The translations under genes were made by a program, and so were the position numbers. Positions 8,658-16,378 of a DNA stretch of 64,000 nucleotides are shown here, one piece after another. This DNA is from Acidobacteriota bacterium. Lineage in GTDB: Bacteria > Acidobacteriota > Terriglobia > Acidiferrales > UBA7541. The DNA is taken from the NCBI GenBank assembly GCA_013289825.1, contig JABCZF010000012.1, forward strand, positions 1 through 64,000. Direction: 5' to 3'. The notes beneath the pieces are model-generated. The model searched no databases and was not told the DNA's origin. It saw only the letters and a program-made list of their open reading frames with translations. Positions within the stretch are counted from its first letter, which is position 1. Every line of letters begins with the position of its first letter.

Positions 8658-9070
8658 GCGGGAGAAGAGCCTTCCATCAGTCACGCGGAGCTCTTCAACC
8701 AGGGGCACCACGCTGTCCCGTCGCGGATCGGGCATGTGTGCCCATAGAATGGCACGTTCTCAGTGCCGGCATGAGCCAGCTCCGCAGAACGGAGCCATCC
8801 GCCTCCCTTCAAATGATCAAGTGCCTCCCGGGTGGCACTCGAGTGGTCACACGCTTTTGTGCTTTCGGGAATCAAATTCTTCGGAGAGCCCCGGGACATT
8901 CGCAAAATCATCTTTCTCTTGCCAGAGGGACCCATCCACGAATTTCACTCGCAACACCCAGACCGCAGTGTGCAGACAATTTGACCGCAAGCGAAAGCTT
9001 GCTTGCGCATAGACCTCTTGGCTTTGTGGAACCTGATTTTGCGGTTCGTTGTACATGCCAAGGGTGCAGG
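8658..9070. other. Intergenic region between convergent genes, with one small hairpin
   Basis: About 413 bp between two convergent genes. The only structure I can support is GCAAGC-GAAA-GCTTGC at 8987-9002, a 6-bp stem closed by a GNRA tetraloop. It is not followed by a T tract on either strand, so a terminator role is uncertain. Short open frames here lack ribosome sites and family resemblance. Confidence 0.4.
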
Positions 9071-9883
9071 TTAGTCCATGTGGTGGTGCATGGCGAAGAT
9101 GTTGTCTAGGCCTTGCTCATAGGGATACACGTGGACCATCCAGCCAAAGATGACGGGGTGGAAGCGGCCGCCGGCGTCGGAGCAGGCATCCTCGGTGATG
9201 ATGGAGCCGTGGAGGCCGAACTTCGTCCAGTCCGCGCTGCGGATTTGGTCGCGCGGGGGCATGCAGAGATTGGTGTGCAGGTGCCACATAGCCACGCTGA
9301 GGGGGACGCGAGCGTTGAGCTGGTCATCGGTAGCGTGCTTCGGCATGGTGTACATAGCGCCGACAAGTTCGTAGCCGGTCGCGGTTTTCCTGTAGAGCAG
9401 GGAAGTGGGGCGGGCGGGATCGAACGTGAGAGCTTCGAGAAAGCCGTTGCGATAGCTGGTGAAGTGATATTCGGGTTGCGGGATGTTGGGCAAAAAGATT
9501 TTGAAGCCGTCGTCTAGCGCGGCGTGGTAGTCCTTGTATTTATCGATGCCGGCGCGAAGTTGCGTGACGATTTCGTTGGCGCGCTGGAGATCTTCGGGAG
9601 TTTCGGTGCGCATGCTGGTCATGAACATGTGGTGGGCTTGGGCGTCATGGTGGCCGGGTGTCATGTCTTGCACGGCGGCGCGTTCGTTGTTTTTCTCGTC
9701 ACCCAACTCCATTCCGGGAATGGATTTGGATGGCGGCGTGGCGGCTTCCTGCGCAGCGGGGCTTAGGGCGACCGGGGCGTGGTGGCCGGGCATAGCGGCC
9801 AGCAATACTGTAAGTACAAAGATGGCGGCGAAAACCATTGCGGTTTTGGCGGCGAGATGAAGCAACGTTCTGCGCGCGGACAT
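9071..9883 (-). CDS. Exported protein of unknown function (270 aa)
   Basis: Not recognised as a named family. The N-terminus has basic residues and a hydrophobic helix (about 10-35, ending LLAAMPG), consistent with a signal peptide or anchor. A linker rich in His, Met and Pro follows (PGHHDAQAHHMFMTSM, about 77-95), then a soluble domain with aromatic and His-rich motifs (PQPEYHFTSYRNG, MWHLHTNLCMPP, ending FAMHHHMD). The many His and Met residues would suit metal binding, but no known motif is present. ATG at 9883 is favoured because GAGGAG lies seven bases upstream; the GTG at 9898 is part of that site. Transcribed divergently from aroA, 195 bp away. Confidence 0.8.
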   Translation of the reverse strand: MSARRTLLHLAAKTAMVFAAIFVLTVLLAAMPGHHAPVALSPAAQEAATPPSKSIPGMELGDEKNNERAAVQDMTPGHHDAQAHHMFMTSMRTETPEDLQRANEIVTQLRAGIDKYKDYHAALDDGFKIFLPNIPQPEYHFTSYRNGFLEALTFDPARPTSLLYRKTATGYELVGAMYTMPKHATDDQLNARVPLSVAMWHLHTNLCMPPRDQIRSADWTKFGLHGSIITEDACSDAGGRFHPVIFGWMVHVYPYEQGLDNIFAMHHHMD

Positions 9884-10077
9884 TACGATTCTCCTCACTT
9901 AATAATACGCAGGGAATTGGATGAACATTTCAGAGAAGGCGTTGCTGCGTTCCTGCAGAAAGGCTGTACGGGGGGACAGGGAGAAATCGTGTGCAAGAAG
10001 GGAGCGGAATCGGGACACGCCCGCAGAAGATTTTTGGACTGACAGAGCGGCCCCAGCCGGCGTGATAAACTGCTTGC

Positions 10078-11388
10078 GTGAAAAAGCAAACGGTCGAACC
10101 TGCAAGACATTTAGCGGGCGGCGTGCAGCCGCCGGGAGACAAATCGATTTCGCATCGCTACGCAATGCTGGCGGGTTTGGCGGAAGGGACCAGCGCGCTG
10201 CGGAATTTTTCGGCGGCGGCGGATTGCCATAGCACGCTTGGGTGTATGAGCGCGCTGGGCGCGGAAGTGAAGGTCGAGAAAGAGTTGGTGCGGGTTACGG
10301 GGCACGGACCGCGCGGGTTGCAGAGCAGCTGGCGGGCGCTGGATGCGGGAAATTCCGGGACCACCATGCGGTTGCTCGCGGGGATTTTGGCGGGGCAGGA
10401 ATTCAGTACAAAACTGACGGGCGACGGGTCGTTGCAGAAGAGGCCGATGAAGAGAGTTGTCGGGCCGCTGCGGGAGATGGGCGCGGATATTCGCGCGAAG
10501 GATGATAATTTTGCGCCGCTGGAGATAAAAGGCGCGCGGTTGCACGCGATTGACTATCAAATGCCGATGGCCAGCGCGCAGGTGAAATCGGCGGTTTTGC
10601 TTGCCGGGATGTTTGCTGAGGGTGTGACTAGCGTTACCGAGCCGGCGCGGACGCGCGACCACACGGAACTGGCACTGGAAGAGTTCGGGGCGGCTGTCGA
10701 ACGGCACGGGCGGACTACCAGGATTCACGGGCTTTTCGGGGAGAATGGGGCGGGGAAGTTGGTGGCGAAGTCGTTGGATGTGCCGGGCGATATTTCCTCC
10801 GCGGTGTTTTTTGTGGCGGCGGCATCGTTGCTGGGGGATTCGAACATCGCGATTCATAACGTGGGTTTGAATCCCACGCGGACGGCGATATTGGATTTGT
10901 TTCTGGGGATGGGGGCTTCGATTCAGATGCTTTCCTTGCAGAGTTCCCATGGGGAGATTATTGGGGACCTGGCTGTGAAAGGTGCGGACTTAAGAGGCGG
11001 AGTGATTGAGGGCCAGCAGATTCCGCTGGTTATCGACGAGCTGCCGATGCTCGCGGCGCTGGGGCCGTACACGGAAGAAGGGATTGAGATTCGGAATGCC
11101 GGGGAACTGCGTGTGAAAGAGAGCGATCGCATCGCTGCGCTCGCTGAGAATTTGCGGCGGATGGGGGCGACCGTCGAAGAGCGGCCTGATGGATTGAAAG
11201 TCGAGGGGCGGAGCGCGGGAAAGCTGCATGGGGCAGAGATTGAGCCGCACGGGGATCATCGGATTGCGATGGCCTTTGCGGTGGCGGCGCTGGCCGCCGA
11301 AGGTGCGACGGTGATTCGCGATGCGGAGTGCGCAGGGGTATCCTACCCCGCATTTTTTGAGGACTTGAACCGGCTCGCCGTGCGATAG
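10078..11388 (+). CDS. aroA: 3-phosphoshikimate 1-carboxyvinyltransferase (EPSP synthase, 436 aa)
   Basis: Sixth enzyme of the shikimate pathway: joins phosphoenolpyruvate to shikimate 3-phosphate in the cytoplasm, for chorismate and aromatic amino acids. The two-domain inside-out barrel is recognisable by the N-terminal substrate site GDKSISHR (K22, R27), the PEP-contact loop LDAGNSGTTMR, the hinge/active-site segment VIDELPMLAALG (D320), KESDRIAAL and GDHRIAMAFAVAAL. Length is normal for the family. It starts with GTG (GTGAAAAAG) and lacks a clear Shine-Dalgarno site. It stands alone, convergent with the DUF4097 operon 237 bp downstream. The gap between them holds no clear terminator. Confidence 0.97.
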   Translation: MKKQTVEPARHLAGGVQPPGDKSISHRYAMLAGLAEGTSALRNFSAAADCHSTLGCMSALGAEVKVEKELVRVTGHGPRGLQSSWRALDAGNSGTTMRLLAGILAGQEFSTKLTGDGSLQKRPMKRVVGPLREMGADIRAKDDNFAPLEIKGARLHAIDYQMPMASAQVKSAVLLAGMFAEGVTSVTEPARTRDHTELALEEFGAAVERHGRTTRIHGLFGENGAGKLVAKSLDVPGDISSAVFFVAAASLLGDSNIAIHNVGLNPTRTAILDLFLGMGASIQMLSLQSSHGEIIGDLAVKGADLRGGVIEGQQIPLVIDELPMLAALGPYTEEGIEIRNAGELRVKESDRIAALAENLRRMGATVEERPDGLKVEGRSAGKLHGAEIEPHGDHRIAMAFAVAALAAEGATVIRDAECAGVSYPAFFEDLNRLAVR

Positions 11389-11625
11389 ACAAAGTATCCA
11401 CGCACGATTCTCGTGGCTTAGTAAAGACAAAGAGACACGCCGAGCGGGATGGTGGATACCGTGACTGCCCCGCCGCGCTTCTCGTCGGCCTGGAACGAGG
11501 AGGTTCGCTGCGCAGGCGGTTCTAAGGCCGGCTCATCACGACGGACGACAATATGGGCGAGGGATGGCGCAGCGGGTTCGCCATTCCGTGGCGCTAGGTT
11601 CTGGTGGTTCGCCGAGTTCGACCGG

Positions 11626-12978
11626 CTAGCTCGTTTTGTGGATGGAGATTGCGCCGTAGCTGGTCTTGAGGCTGATTTTGGGCCCGCGGGCAGTGCCGTA
11701 TTTTCCTTCGAGGTGAGAGTCGCCGGATTCTACCGAAGTTTTCTTCAGAGTGTCCGCGGAAAATTCTGATTCGATATCACAGGAGTGGCAGTCGGAGAGC
11801 ATGTTGAAGCTTGCAGACTCGGGAAGAGTCAGCGAGATGCTGGCGTTGGTGTTGGTGACTTCGATGTCGGCTTTGGGCGCGGAAGAGAAGCGCAGTTCGA
11901 CGTCGCCATCGCGGTTGTCGATTTTGACTTTGCCCGTGGCGTTTTCGATGGTTACGGAATAGCGGTTGGTGCGCAGAGTGATGTCCCCGGGGGCATCGAC
12001 GATTTCAAGATTGCCGGAGCTGGCTTCCATGTGGCCGGTGAGCGAAGTGAGCGTGAGATCGGTGCGTTGCGAGATGAAGCGCAGGCCTTTGGCGACTTTG
12101 TCGGCGCGGATGGGGCCGTAGAATTCTCCGTCGAGAGTGAAGCTGCCTGTGGCTGAGGTGACGTCGACCTGCCCGCCCTTCCCGGAGATCTTGATATCGC
12201 CTTTGGTGTCGGAGACTTTTACGTCGCCCTTGTGCATTTCGATGGTGACGTCGCTCGATGTGTCGCGAACTTCGACGTCGCCGCTCGTGCTGGTTACGGA
12301 TACGGGCGTGGTCATGTCGGAGACGGTGATGTCTCCCTTTTCGTTTCGGACGGTGACGAAGGCTTTCTTGGGGACTTCGATGTCCATATCTATGTTGATG
12401 CGAGAATCGCTAGCGCCCGCGCCAGTGGGATGGATTTCATAGCCATCGCCCTGCTGAACTATTTCAACGGAAACTGGACCAGCGCGGCGCTGGGCGTCGT
12501 CTTCACTCCACGCATGGACGTTTTTCTTGCCAGCAACGTGGATCTCCGCAGTATCCGCGGCGCGCACAGTAATATCGCCGCGTGCGCCGCGAACCGTGAT
12601 GCGCGCATTTGCAGGTACATTTTTCGGTGCGACATCCAAGTCGAAAGGATAGGCGTCGCCCGGCATGGGAAAGTCCCGGCTGCCGACCTTGCCCTTGATG
12701 TACTCGACGCCGACAACGCAGCTCAGTAGCGTGATTACGCCGACGACGAGCAGGATTTCGCCGCCGGTGATACGCGCAGAACCGGGATCGTCGGCCCGGC
12801 TGGCGACGGTCCTTTCATAGAGCTTGATCGCGCCCAGGAAAATGAGTGCGAGGGGCCACCAGTGCAGCACCTCAGTCAGTTCCAAGCCGCGATAGTTATG
12901 GAGCAGAAGGAGAGAGCCGACGGTTACGAGAACTAGACCTGTAAAGATTCCGCTGGTTCGTTGGCGGCTCCGGGCCAT
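11626..12978 (-). CDS. LiaF-like membrane protein with DUF4097 beta-helix domain (450 aa)
   Basis: Last gene of an ECF-sigma operon. The N-terminal 110 residues hold three to four hydrophobic helices of the LiaF/DUF5668 type (GLVLVTVGSLLLLHNY, WWPLALIFLGAIKLYER, LLVVGVITLLSCVVG). From about 140 to the end comes a DUF4097 domain of short beta-repeats (KGDITVSDMTTPVSV, SGDVEVRDTSSDVTI, KGDVKVSDTKGDIKI), a right-handed beta-helix of the kind called adhesin-like. It should sit on the membrane with the repeats outside. ATG at 12978 is six bp after the preceding stop, so translational coupling is likely. Its biochemical role is not established; LiaF in Bacillus restrains an envelope-stress system. 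Confidence 0.85.
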   Translation of the reverse strand: MARSRQRTSGIFTGLVLVTVGSLLLLHNYRGLELTEVLHWWPLALIFLGAIKLYERTVASRADDPGSARITGGEILLVVGVITLLSCVVGVEYIKGKVGSRDFPMPGDAYPFDLDVAPKNVPANARITVRGARGDITVRAADTAEIHVAGKKNVHAWSEDDAQRRAGPVSVEIVQQGDGYEIHPTGAGASDSRINIDMDIEVPKKAFVTVRNEKGDITVSDMTTPVSVTSTSGDVEVRDTSSDVTIEMHKGDVKVSDTKGDIKISGKGGQVDVTSATGSFTLDGEFYGPIRADKVAKGLRFISQRTDLTLTSLTGHMEASSGNLEIVDAPGDITLRTNRYSVTIENATGKVKIDNRDGDVELRFSSAPKADIEVTNTNASISLTLPESASFNMLSDCHSCDIESEFSADTLKKTSVESGDSHLEGKYGTARGPKISLKTSYGAISIHKTS

Positions 12979-12984
12979 ATCGAA

Positions 12985-13293
12985 TTATTGTCCTTGACCT
13001 GTGTAAGAGGTGGGTGCCCCGCTCGATGGAGAAGGCGGCACGCTGGGAGCTGGAGGAATCGCACGAGGCACGGGAGCCGTCGAGGAAACATGGCCTTCGC
13101 TCGATGCGAAAGCGGACGCCAGACTAATAAGCCCGATCACAATGAGGATGACCGGGTAGGTGTTGTTGAAATCGAAGTAACCGCCGCGCATTTCGGCTAA
13201 CAGAAAAAGCACGCCCACAGTAACAACCACGACGGGCCCCATGAGGCCGCGGATGCTGCAACGCTGGCAGGTGCAACGGATCCGATCGCTCAT
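12985..13293 (-). CDS. Small LiaF/LiaI-like membrane protein (102 aa)
   Basis: Short inner-membrane protein with two hydrophobic helices (LMGPVVVVTVGVLFLLAEM, about 17-36, and NTYPVILIVIGLISLASAFA, about 44-63), and a Pro/Ser-rich tail (about 70-102) of low complexity. The helix pair resembles the LiaI-LiaF-like region (DUF5668) repeated in the genes on either side. Before it stand three Cys in RCTCQRC (residues 6-12). ATG has GGGAGG ten bases upstream. It lies 27 bp after the B-box gene and 6 bp before the DUF4097 gene, inside the same operon. The function is unknown; the context suggests membrane-stress sensing or damping. Confidence 0.8.
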   Translation of the reverse strand: MSDRIRCTCQRCSIRGLMGPVVVVTVGVLFLLAEMRGGYFDFNNTYPVILIVIGLISLASAFASSEGHVSSTAPVPRAIPPAPSVPPSPSSGAPTSYTGQGQ

Positions 13294-13320
13294 CTATGTG
13301 TAACCTCCCGAAGGAGCCTC

Positions 13321-13983
13321 CTACTGCTGCCGGTCGATGCGGTTGCGAAACATCAAAATACCCGCGCCAATCAGAATGAGGGGCCAAAACCGGGCTATGC
13401 GGTACCACTGAAACCATTCAAAATTGTTGAGCAAGAGCAGGAGCCCAACGCCAATCAAAATGATCGGACCGATGGGCCGCTGCTTGCTGAAATTATCGAG
13501 CGGGTCTGATAGAGGCAGGCCCGCGCGCTTGGCCTGCGCGGTGCGGAGCGCATCGATGGGCATGTACACCCAGAGCGCGGCGATACAAATCCAAAGGGCG
13601 GCCGTAGCACCGCCGTTGTCGAGACCGTTTATGCCAGTGATGAACAGCAAAAGGAAAATGGCGAGGTGGATCATGCCCTTGCCGTACTGCTCGTTGTAGA
13701 AAGCGCCCAGGCCCGGCAAAAATCCAAGGAAGAAAGCTAATACCGGGTTCGGACCGATTCCCGCAGGGAAGGTCGGAGGCACGGCTGCCGCGGGCGGCTG
13801 CGGCAGAAAACCCACCGGTGCAGCTTGCGCCGAAGGTGGCGCTGGATGGCCCAGGATCGTCGCTAGGCAATCTTCGCAGTAGAGAACGTCGCGCACCGGC
13901 CGGATACAGGCCGGGCACATGGGCTTGCCGCAATTGCGGCAGTAGCCGGTTGCGTCCACTTCCGAATGGACGGCACAGTTCAT
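13321..13983 (-). CDS. B-box zinc-finger membrane protein (220 aa)
   Basis: Starts with a compact B-box-type zinc finger: C3, H6, C15, C18, C23, C26, C36 and C39 can bind two zinc ions, a domain common at the N-terminus of bacterial membrane proteins. A Pro/Ala-rich linker (about 45-80) follows. Then come hydrophobic helices (LAFFLGFLPGLGAFYN, GMIHLAIFLLLFITGING, ATAALWICIAALWVYMPI) and a LiaF-like pair at the C-terminus (IILIGVGLLLLLNNFEWF, FWPLILIGAGILMF). ATG at 13983 has AAGGAG six bases upstream and overlaps the anti-sigma stop codon (ATGA), so the two are translationally coupled. Molecular role unknown; the operon points to envelope homeostasis. Confidence 0.85.
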   Translation of the reverse strand: MNCAVHSEVDATGYCRNCGKPMCPACIRPVRDVLYCEDCLATILGHPAPPSAQAAPVGFLPQPPAAAVPPTFPAGIGPNPVLAFFLGFLPGLGAFYNEQYGKGMIHLAIFLLLFITGINGLDNGGATAALWICIAALWVYMPIDALRTAQAKRAGLPLSDPLDNFSKQRPIGPIILIGVGLLLLLNNFEWFQWYRIARFWPLILIGAGILMFRNRIDRQQ

Positions 13984-14687
13984 GGAATTCTCCTTCCGAG
14001 CAGTCCGCCGCACCATTGACCGCTGACCACGGGAACTTCGGTGGCAAGAATTTCAAGTTCTCTGCCGAGGCCATTGGCGCGGTTCTGTTGGCGGGGAGTT
14101 GTTGGGCGAGTGCCGTCGGTGCTGCCCGGTGATTTTCCCGGGGCCGATTGCGGAACGGTGCTCTCTGGCGTGGTGGGCAGTTCGTTGTCTTTATTCAAGC
14201 GGGACTGGATTTCGTAGACGACGCGCAGATCGCTGACAAACTTCGTGCTGCGGGCATATACCAGGTGGGCTTGGCGGTCCGCGCCGTGGTAAAGATTGAC
14301 GGGAGAAAGGTCCGCGAGCTTTGGCTTGCGCCATGAGAAGCCAGCAGCCGTGAGAAGAATCAGCAAGGTGGCGGCCACCGAGACAGCGTAATAGGCGAAG
14401 CGGGCCGAAGCCAAGCCGCGCAACCAGCCGAAGGAAGACTGCCAGCCTTTTTTGGCTTCGCGGGGGCCAAGGGTTTGATTTAGGATCGCATAGACCAGCT
14501 GCGGCGGCGTTGCGATTTGCTCCATCGAGTGCAGGCCGCCCACCAGACCAGAAACGCTGGCGACCATTTGCGTGCAGTTTTCGCAAGAGTTCGCGTGCAG
14601 CTCGAACTCGCGGCGCTCGTCGGCGCCGAGGAGTCCGTCGAGATAGTCGCTAAGGCGTGCTTCGATATGTTCGCAGGTCCAGGTCAT
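13980..14687 (-). CDS. Membrane anti-sigma factor with ZAS zinc-finger domain (235 aa)
   Basis: Expected to hold the neighbouring ECF sigma factor inactive at the membrane. The N-terminal cytoplasmic domain carries the ZAS signature HANSCENC (H-x3-C-x2-C, about residues 33-40) within a DYLDG...LHANSCENCTQMV helix set. One membrane helix lies at about 105-128 (YYAVSVAATLLILLTAAGFSW). The external part (about 130-235) ends in a Ser/Thr/Pro-rich tail. ATG at 14687 is chosen because GGAG stands six bases ahead; a GTG at 14699 would add four residues. It starts 49 bp after the sigma gene stop and overlaps the B-box gene by four bp. Confidence 0.9.
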   Translation of the reverse strand: MTWTCEHIEARLSDYLDGLLGADERREFELHANSCENCTQMVASVSGLVGGLHSMEQIATPPQLVYAILNQTLGPREAKKGWQSSFGWLRGLASARFAYYAVSVAATLLILLTAAGFSWRKPKLADLSPVNLYHGADRQAHLVYARSTKFVSDLRVVYEIQSRLNKDNELPTTPESTVPQSAPGKSPGSTDGTRPTTPRQQNRANGLGRELEILATEVPVVSGQWCGGLLGRRIP

Positions 14688-14736
14688 GAGCTGCTCCACG
14701 CTGGGTACCGCACCAACTCCCCATTAGAGGATCGAA

Positions 14737-15369
14737 TCATGACGGGCGCACTCCCATCTGTTGCAGGATGCGCGCGAGTTCGATTCGTCCACGGTTGATT
14801 CTAGATTTCACGGTGCCTTCCGGTACGTCCAAAACTTGGCGAATTTCATTGTAGTCGAGTTGCTGCAAATCACGCAGGATGACGGCTTCGCGCAGTTCCG
14901 GAGAAAGCTTTGTAAGAGCCGTTTGCACCTGCGAACTTAGCTCGCCGAGCAGCAACTGTTGATCGGGGCGGCGTCCCGCAGATTCCTTATTTTCAACCAC
15001 CGGCATGGCATCCTCGAGCGAGTCCGTGATGCGGTCGCGCTTGGTACGCCGGTAGTGGTCGATTAAAAGGTTGCGCGTCACGCTGGTCATCCACGTCGCA
15101 AAGCCGCCATGGGCGGAACGATAGCTCCCCAGAGTCTTGTAGACCCGGAGGAAAACGTCTTGCGACAGGTCTTCGGCCTCTGTGCCATTGCCGGTAAACC
15201 TGTAGCAAATGTTGAAGATGCGGCGCGTATGACGGCGCACAAGTTCCTCCCAGGCCGAACCGTCGCCCTGGAGGCATTGCTGGACCAGTTGGGCGTCCTG
15301 CTCCAACGTCTCATCAGCCTCGAAACCCGCTACGGTGACCAGTTTGCCCCAAAAGCTGCATAGGGCCAA
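14737..15369 (-). CDS. ECF RNA polymerase sigma factor (RpoE/SigW-like, 210 aa)
   Basis: Directs RNA polymerase to envelope-stress promoters. Region 2 (about residues 45-115) shows RRHTRRIFNICYRFTGN, AEDLSQDVFLRVYKTL and WMTSVTRNLLIDHYRR. Region 4 (about 150-205) shows LSPELREAVILRDLQQLDYNEI and VPEGTVKSRINRGRIEL. First gene of a five-gene minus-strand operon followed by its ZAS anti-sigma factor. The start is uncertain: TTG at 15369 opens the frame without a good ribosome site, and a TTG about 24 codons further in (before EQDAQLVQQ) would give a protein closer to the usual ECF length. ECF factors usually activate their own operon, but I could not identify the promoter. Confidence 0.93.
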   Translation of the reverse strand: MALCSFWGKLVTVAGFEADETLEQDAQLVQQCLQGDGSAWEELVRRHTRRIFNICYRFTGNGTEAEDLSQDVFLRVYKTLGSYRSAHGGFATWMTSVTRNLLIDHYRRTKRDRITDSLEDAMPVVENKESAGRRPDQQLLLGELSSQVQTALTKLSPELREAVILRDLQQLDYNEIRQVLDVPEGTVKSRINRGRIELARILQQMGVRPS

Positions 15370-15606
15370 CTTCGGCCTGCAACTATGGAACGCAAACTGC
15401 TCTCGAAAAGTTCCCTGTTGTTCTGGCCCGGGCGACCGACCGCGAGTCAGGGCATCTTACTCGCGGTGTCGACCTCCACACAAGGGCCTCCGCCGGGCCT
15501 CCGCCGGTCTGGCCAGTCAGCCTGCCGCTCCCTCGAGAGTATTTGGCCTCGAGCCTCCAGGCGACTGGGTATATACTCTATGGACTTGTAGATATAAGCT
15601 AGTGAC

Positions 15607-15849
15607 ATGAGACGATAACTCGCAAAATGGGAAACAGGTTGGCGGAGCGCATTTGGGAAGCCTGCCCGATTGGCAGCGAAGCTCGAAACCGGAGACGAAC
15701 TGGAAGTCGTGGCTGACGGACCAGGCCGAATCAGAATTCGAAAGGCAAAACTGAAACCTACTCTGGAACCATTGGTTTTAAGAATCACCGCCGAGAGCCC
15801 GCACGCCGAAACAGATTGGAGCGTGCTAGCTGGGAAGGAATTGTGTTAG
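15607..15849 (+). pseudogene. MazE/AbrB-type antitoxin with disrupted N-terminus
   Basis: A reading frame of MazE size directly before the toxin. From ATG 15607 the codons read M-R-R then a TAA stop (15616-15618), where a C-to-T change of CAA is the simplest explanation. After L-A-K-W the frame is one base short (near 15628-15631) and returns near 15651-15655. Allowing both shifts restores the family pattern K-W-G-N-x-L-A-x-R-I. From 15660 on the frame is intact: AAKLETGDELEVV, then LKPTLEPLVLRITAE and ETDWS, which is the toxin-binding tail of MazE proteins. The DNA-binding half is therefore broken while the neutralising half stays readable, for example from TTG at 15670. Sequencing error is an alternative. 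Confidence 0.7.
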
Positions 15850-16190
15850 CGCGCGAATATGTGCCGAGTGCCGGCGACCTTGTGTGGATGGACTTCACGC
15901 CGAAGGCTGGCCGGGCGCAAGCAGAAAGGCGGCTCGCGGTAGTCCTGTCGCAGCGCAGATATAATGAAAAGGCCGGCCTGGCGATGTTGTGTCCCATAAC
16001 GAGTCATTCCAAGAGTTATTCCTTTGAAGTGGCGCTTCCTCCCGGCAGCCGCATTCCAGGCGTCATCCTCTTAGACCATTTGAAAAGCCTCGATTGGCGC
16101 CAGCGCAATCTGCAAAAAACGGGAAAGCTCCCGTCTTCGATTCTCGCCGAAGTTCTGGAACGCATTTGCGCGCTTCTCCAAATCCCGTAA
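15843..16190 (+). CDS. MazF/PemK-family mRNA-cleaving toxin (115 aa)
   Basis: Endoribonuclease toxin of the MazF/ChpB type, expected to cleave mRNA at short motifs when not bound by its antitoxin. The family pattern is complete: YVPSAGDLVWMDFTPKAGRAQAERR at the N-terminus (the G-D-x-V-W-x-D-F core), RLAVVLSQRRYN, LCPITSHSKSY, and the C-terminal GVILLDHLKSLDWRQRN. GTG at 15843 is preferred to the TTG at 15816 since AAGGAA precedes it and MazF proteins start a few residues before YVP. It overlaps the antitoxin stop by seven bp, the usual toxin-antitoxin arrangement. The toxin appears intact although the upstream antitoxin is damaged. Confidence 0.9.
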   Translation: MLAREYVPSAGDLVWMDFTPKAGRAQAERRLAVVLSQRRYNEKAGLAMLCPITSHSKSYSFEVALPPGSRIPGVILLDHLKSLDWRQRNLQKTGKLPSSILAEVLERICALLQIP

Positions 16191-16378
16191 AGCATCCGCA
16201 AGACTCGCGATGCCGTCCCACGCCCGCCGAATCTCCCCCTACGCGTACCCGTTGACAGAAGTCCTTACTTTCTTTTGCGAGCGCCAGCACGATCAAAAAG
16301 AAGAGATTGGTTCGGAAAAGAAGTTTGACGGCGGTATTCGGATAGAGCTTGGGGAGTCCGGCTGGTACGATTTCGCGT

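Noticed and set aside
16251..16256. TTGACA as a -35 box for the PLP decarboxylase
   Set aside because: No -10-like hexamer 15-19 bp downstream.
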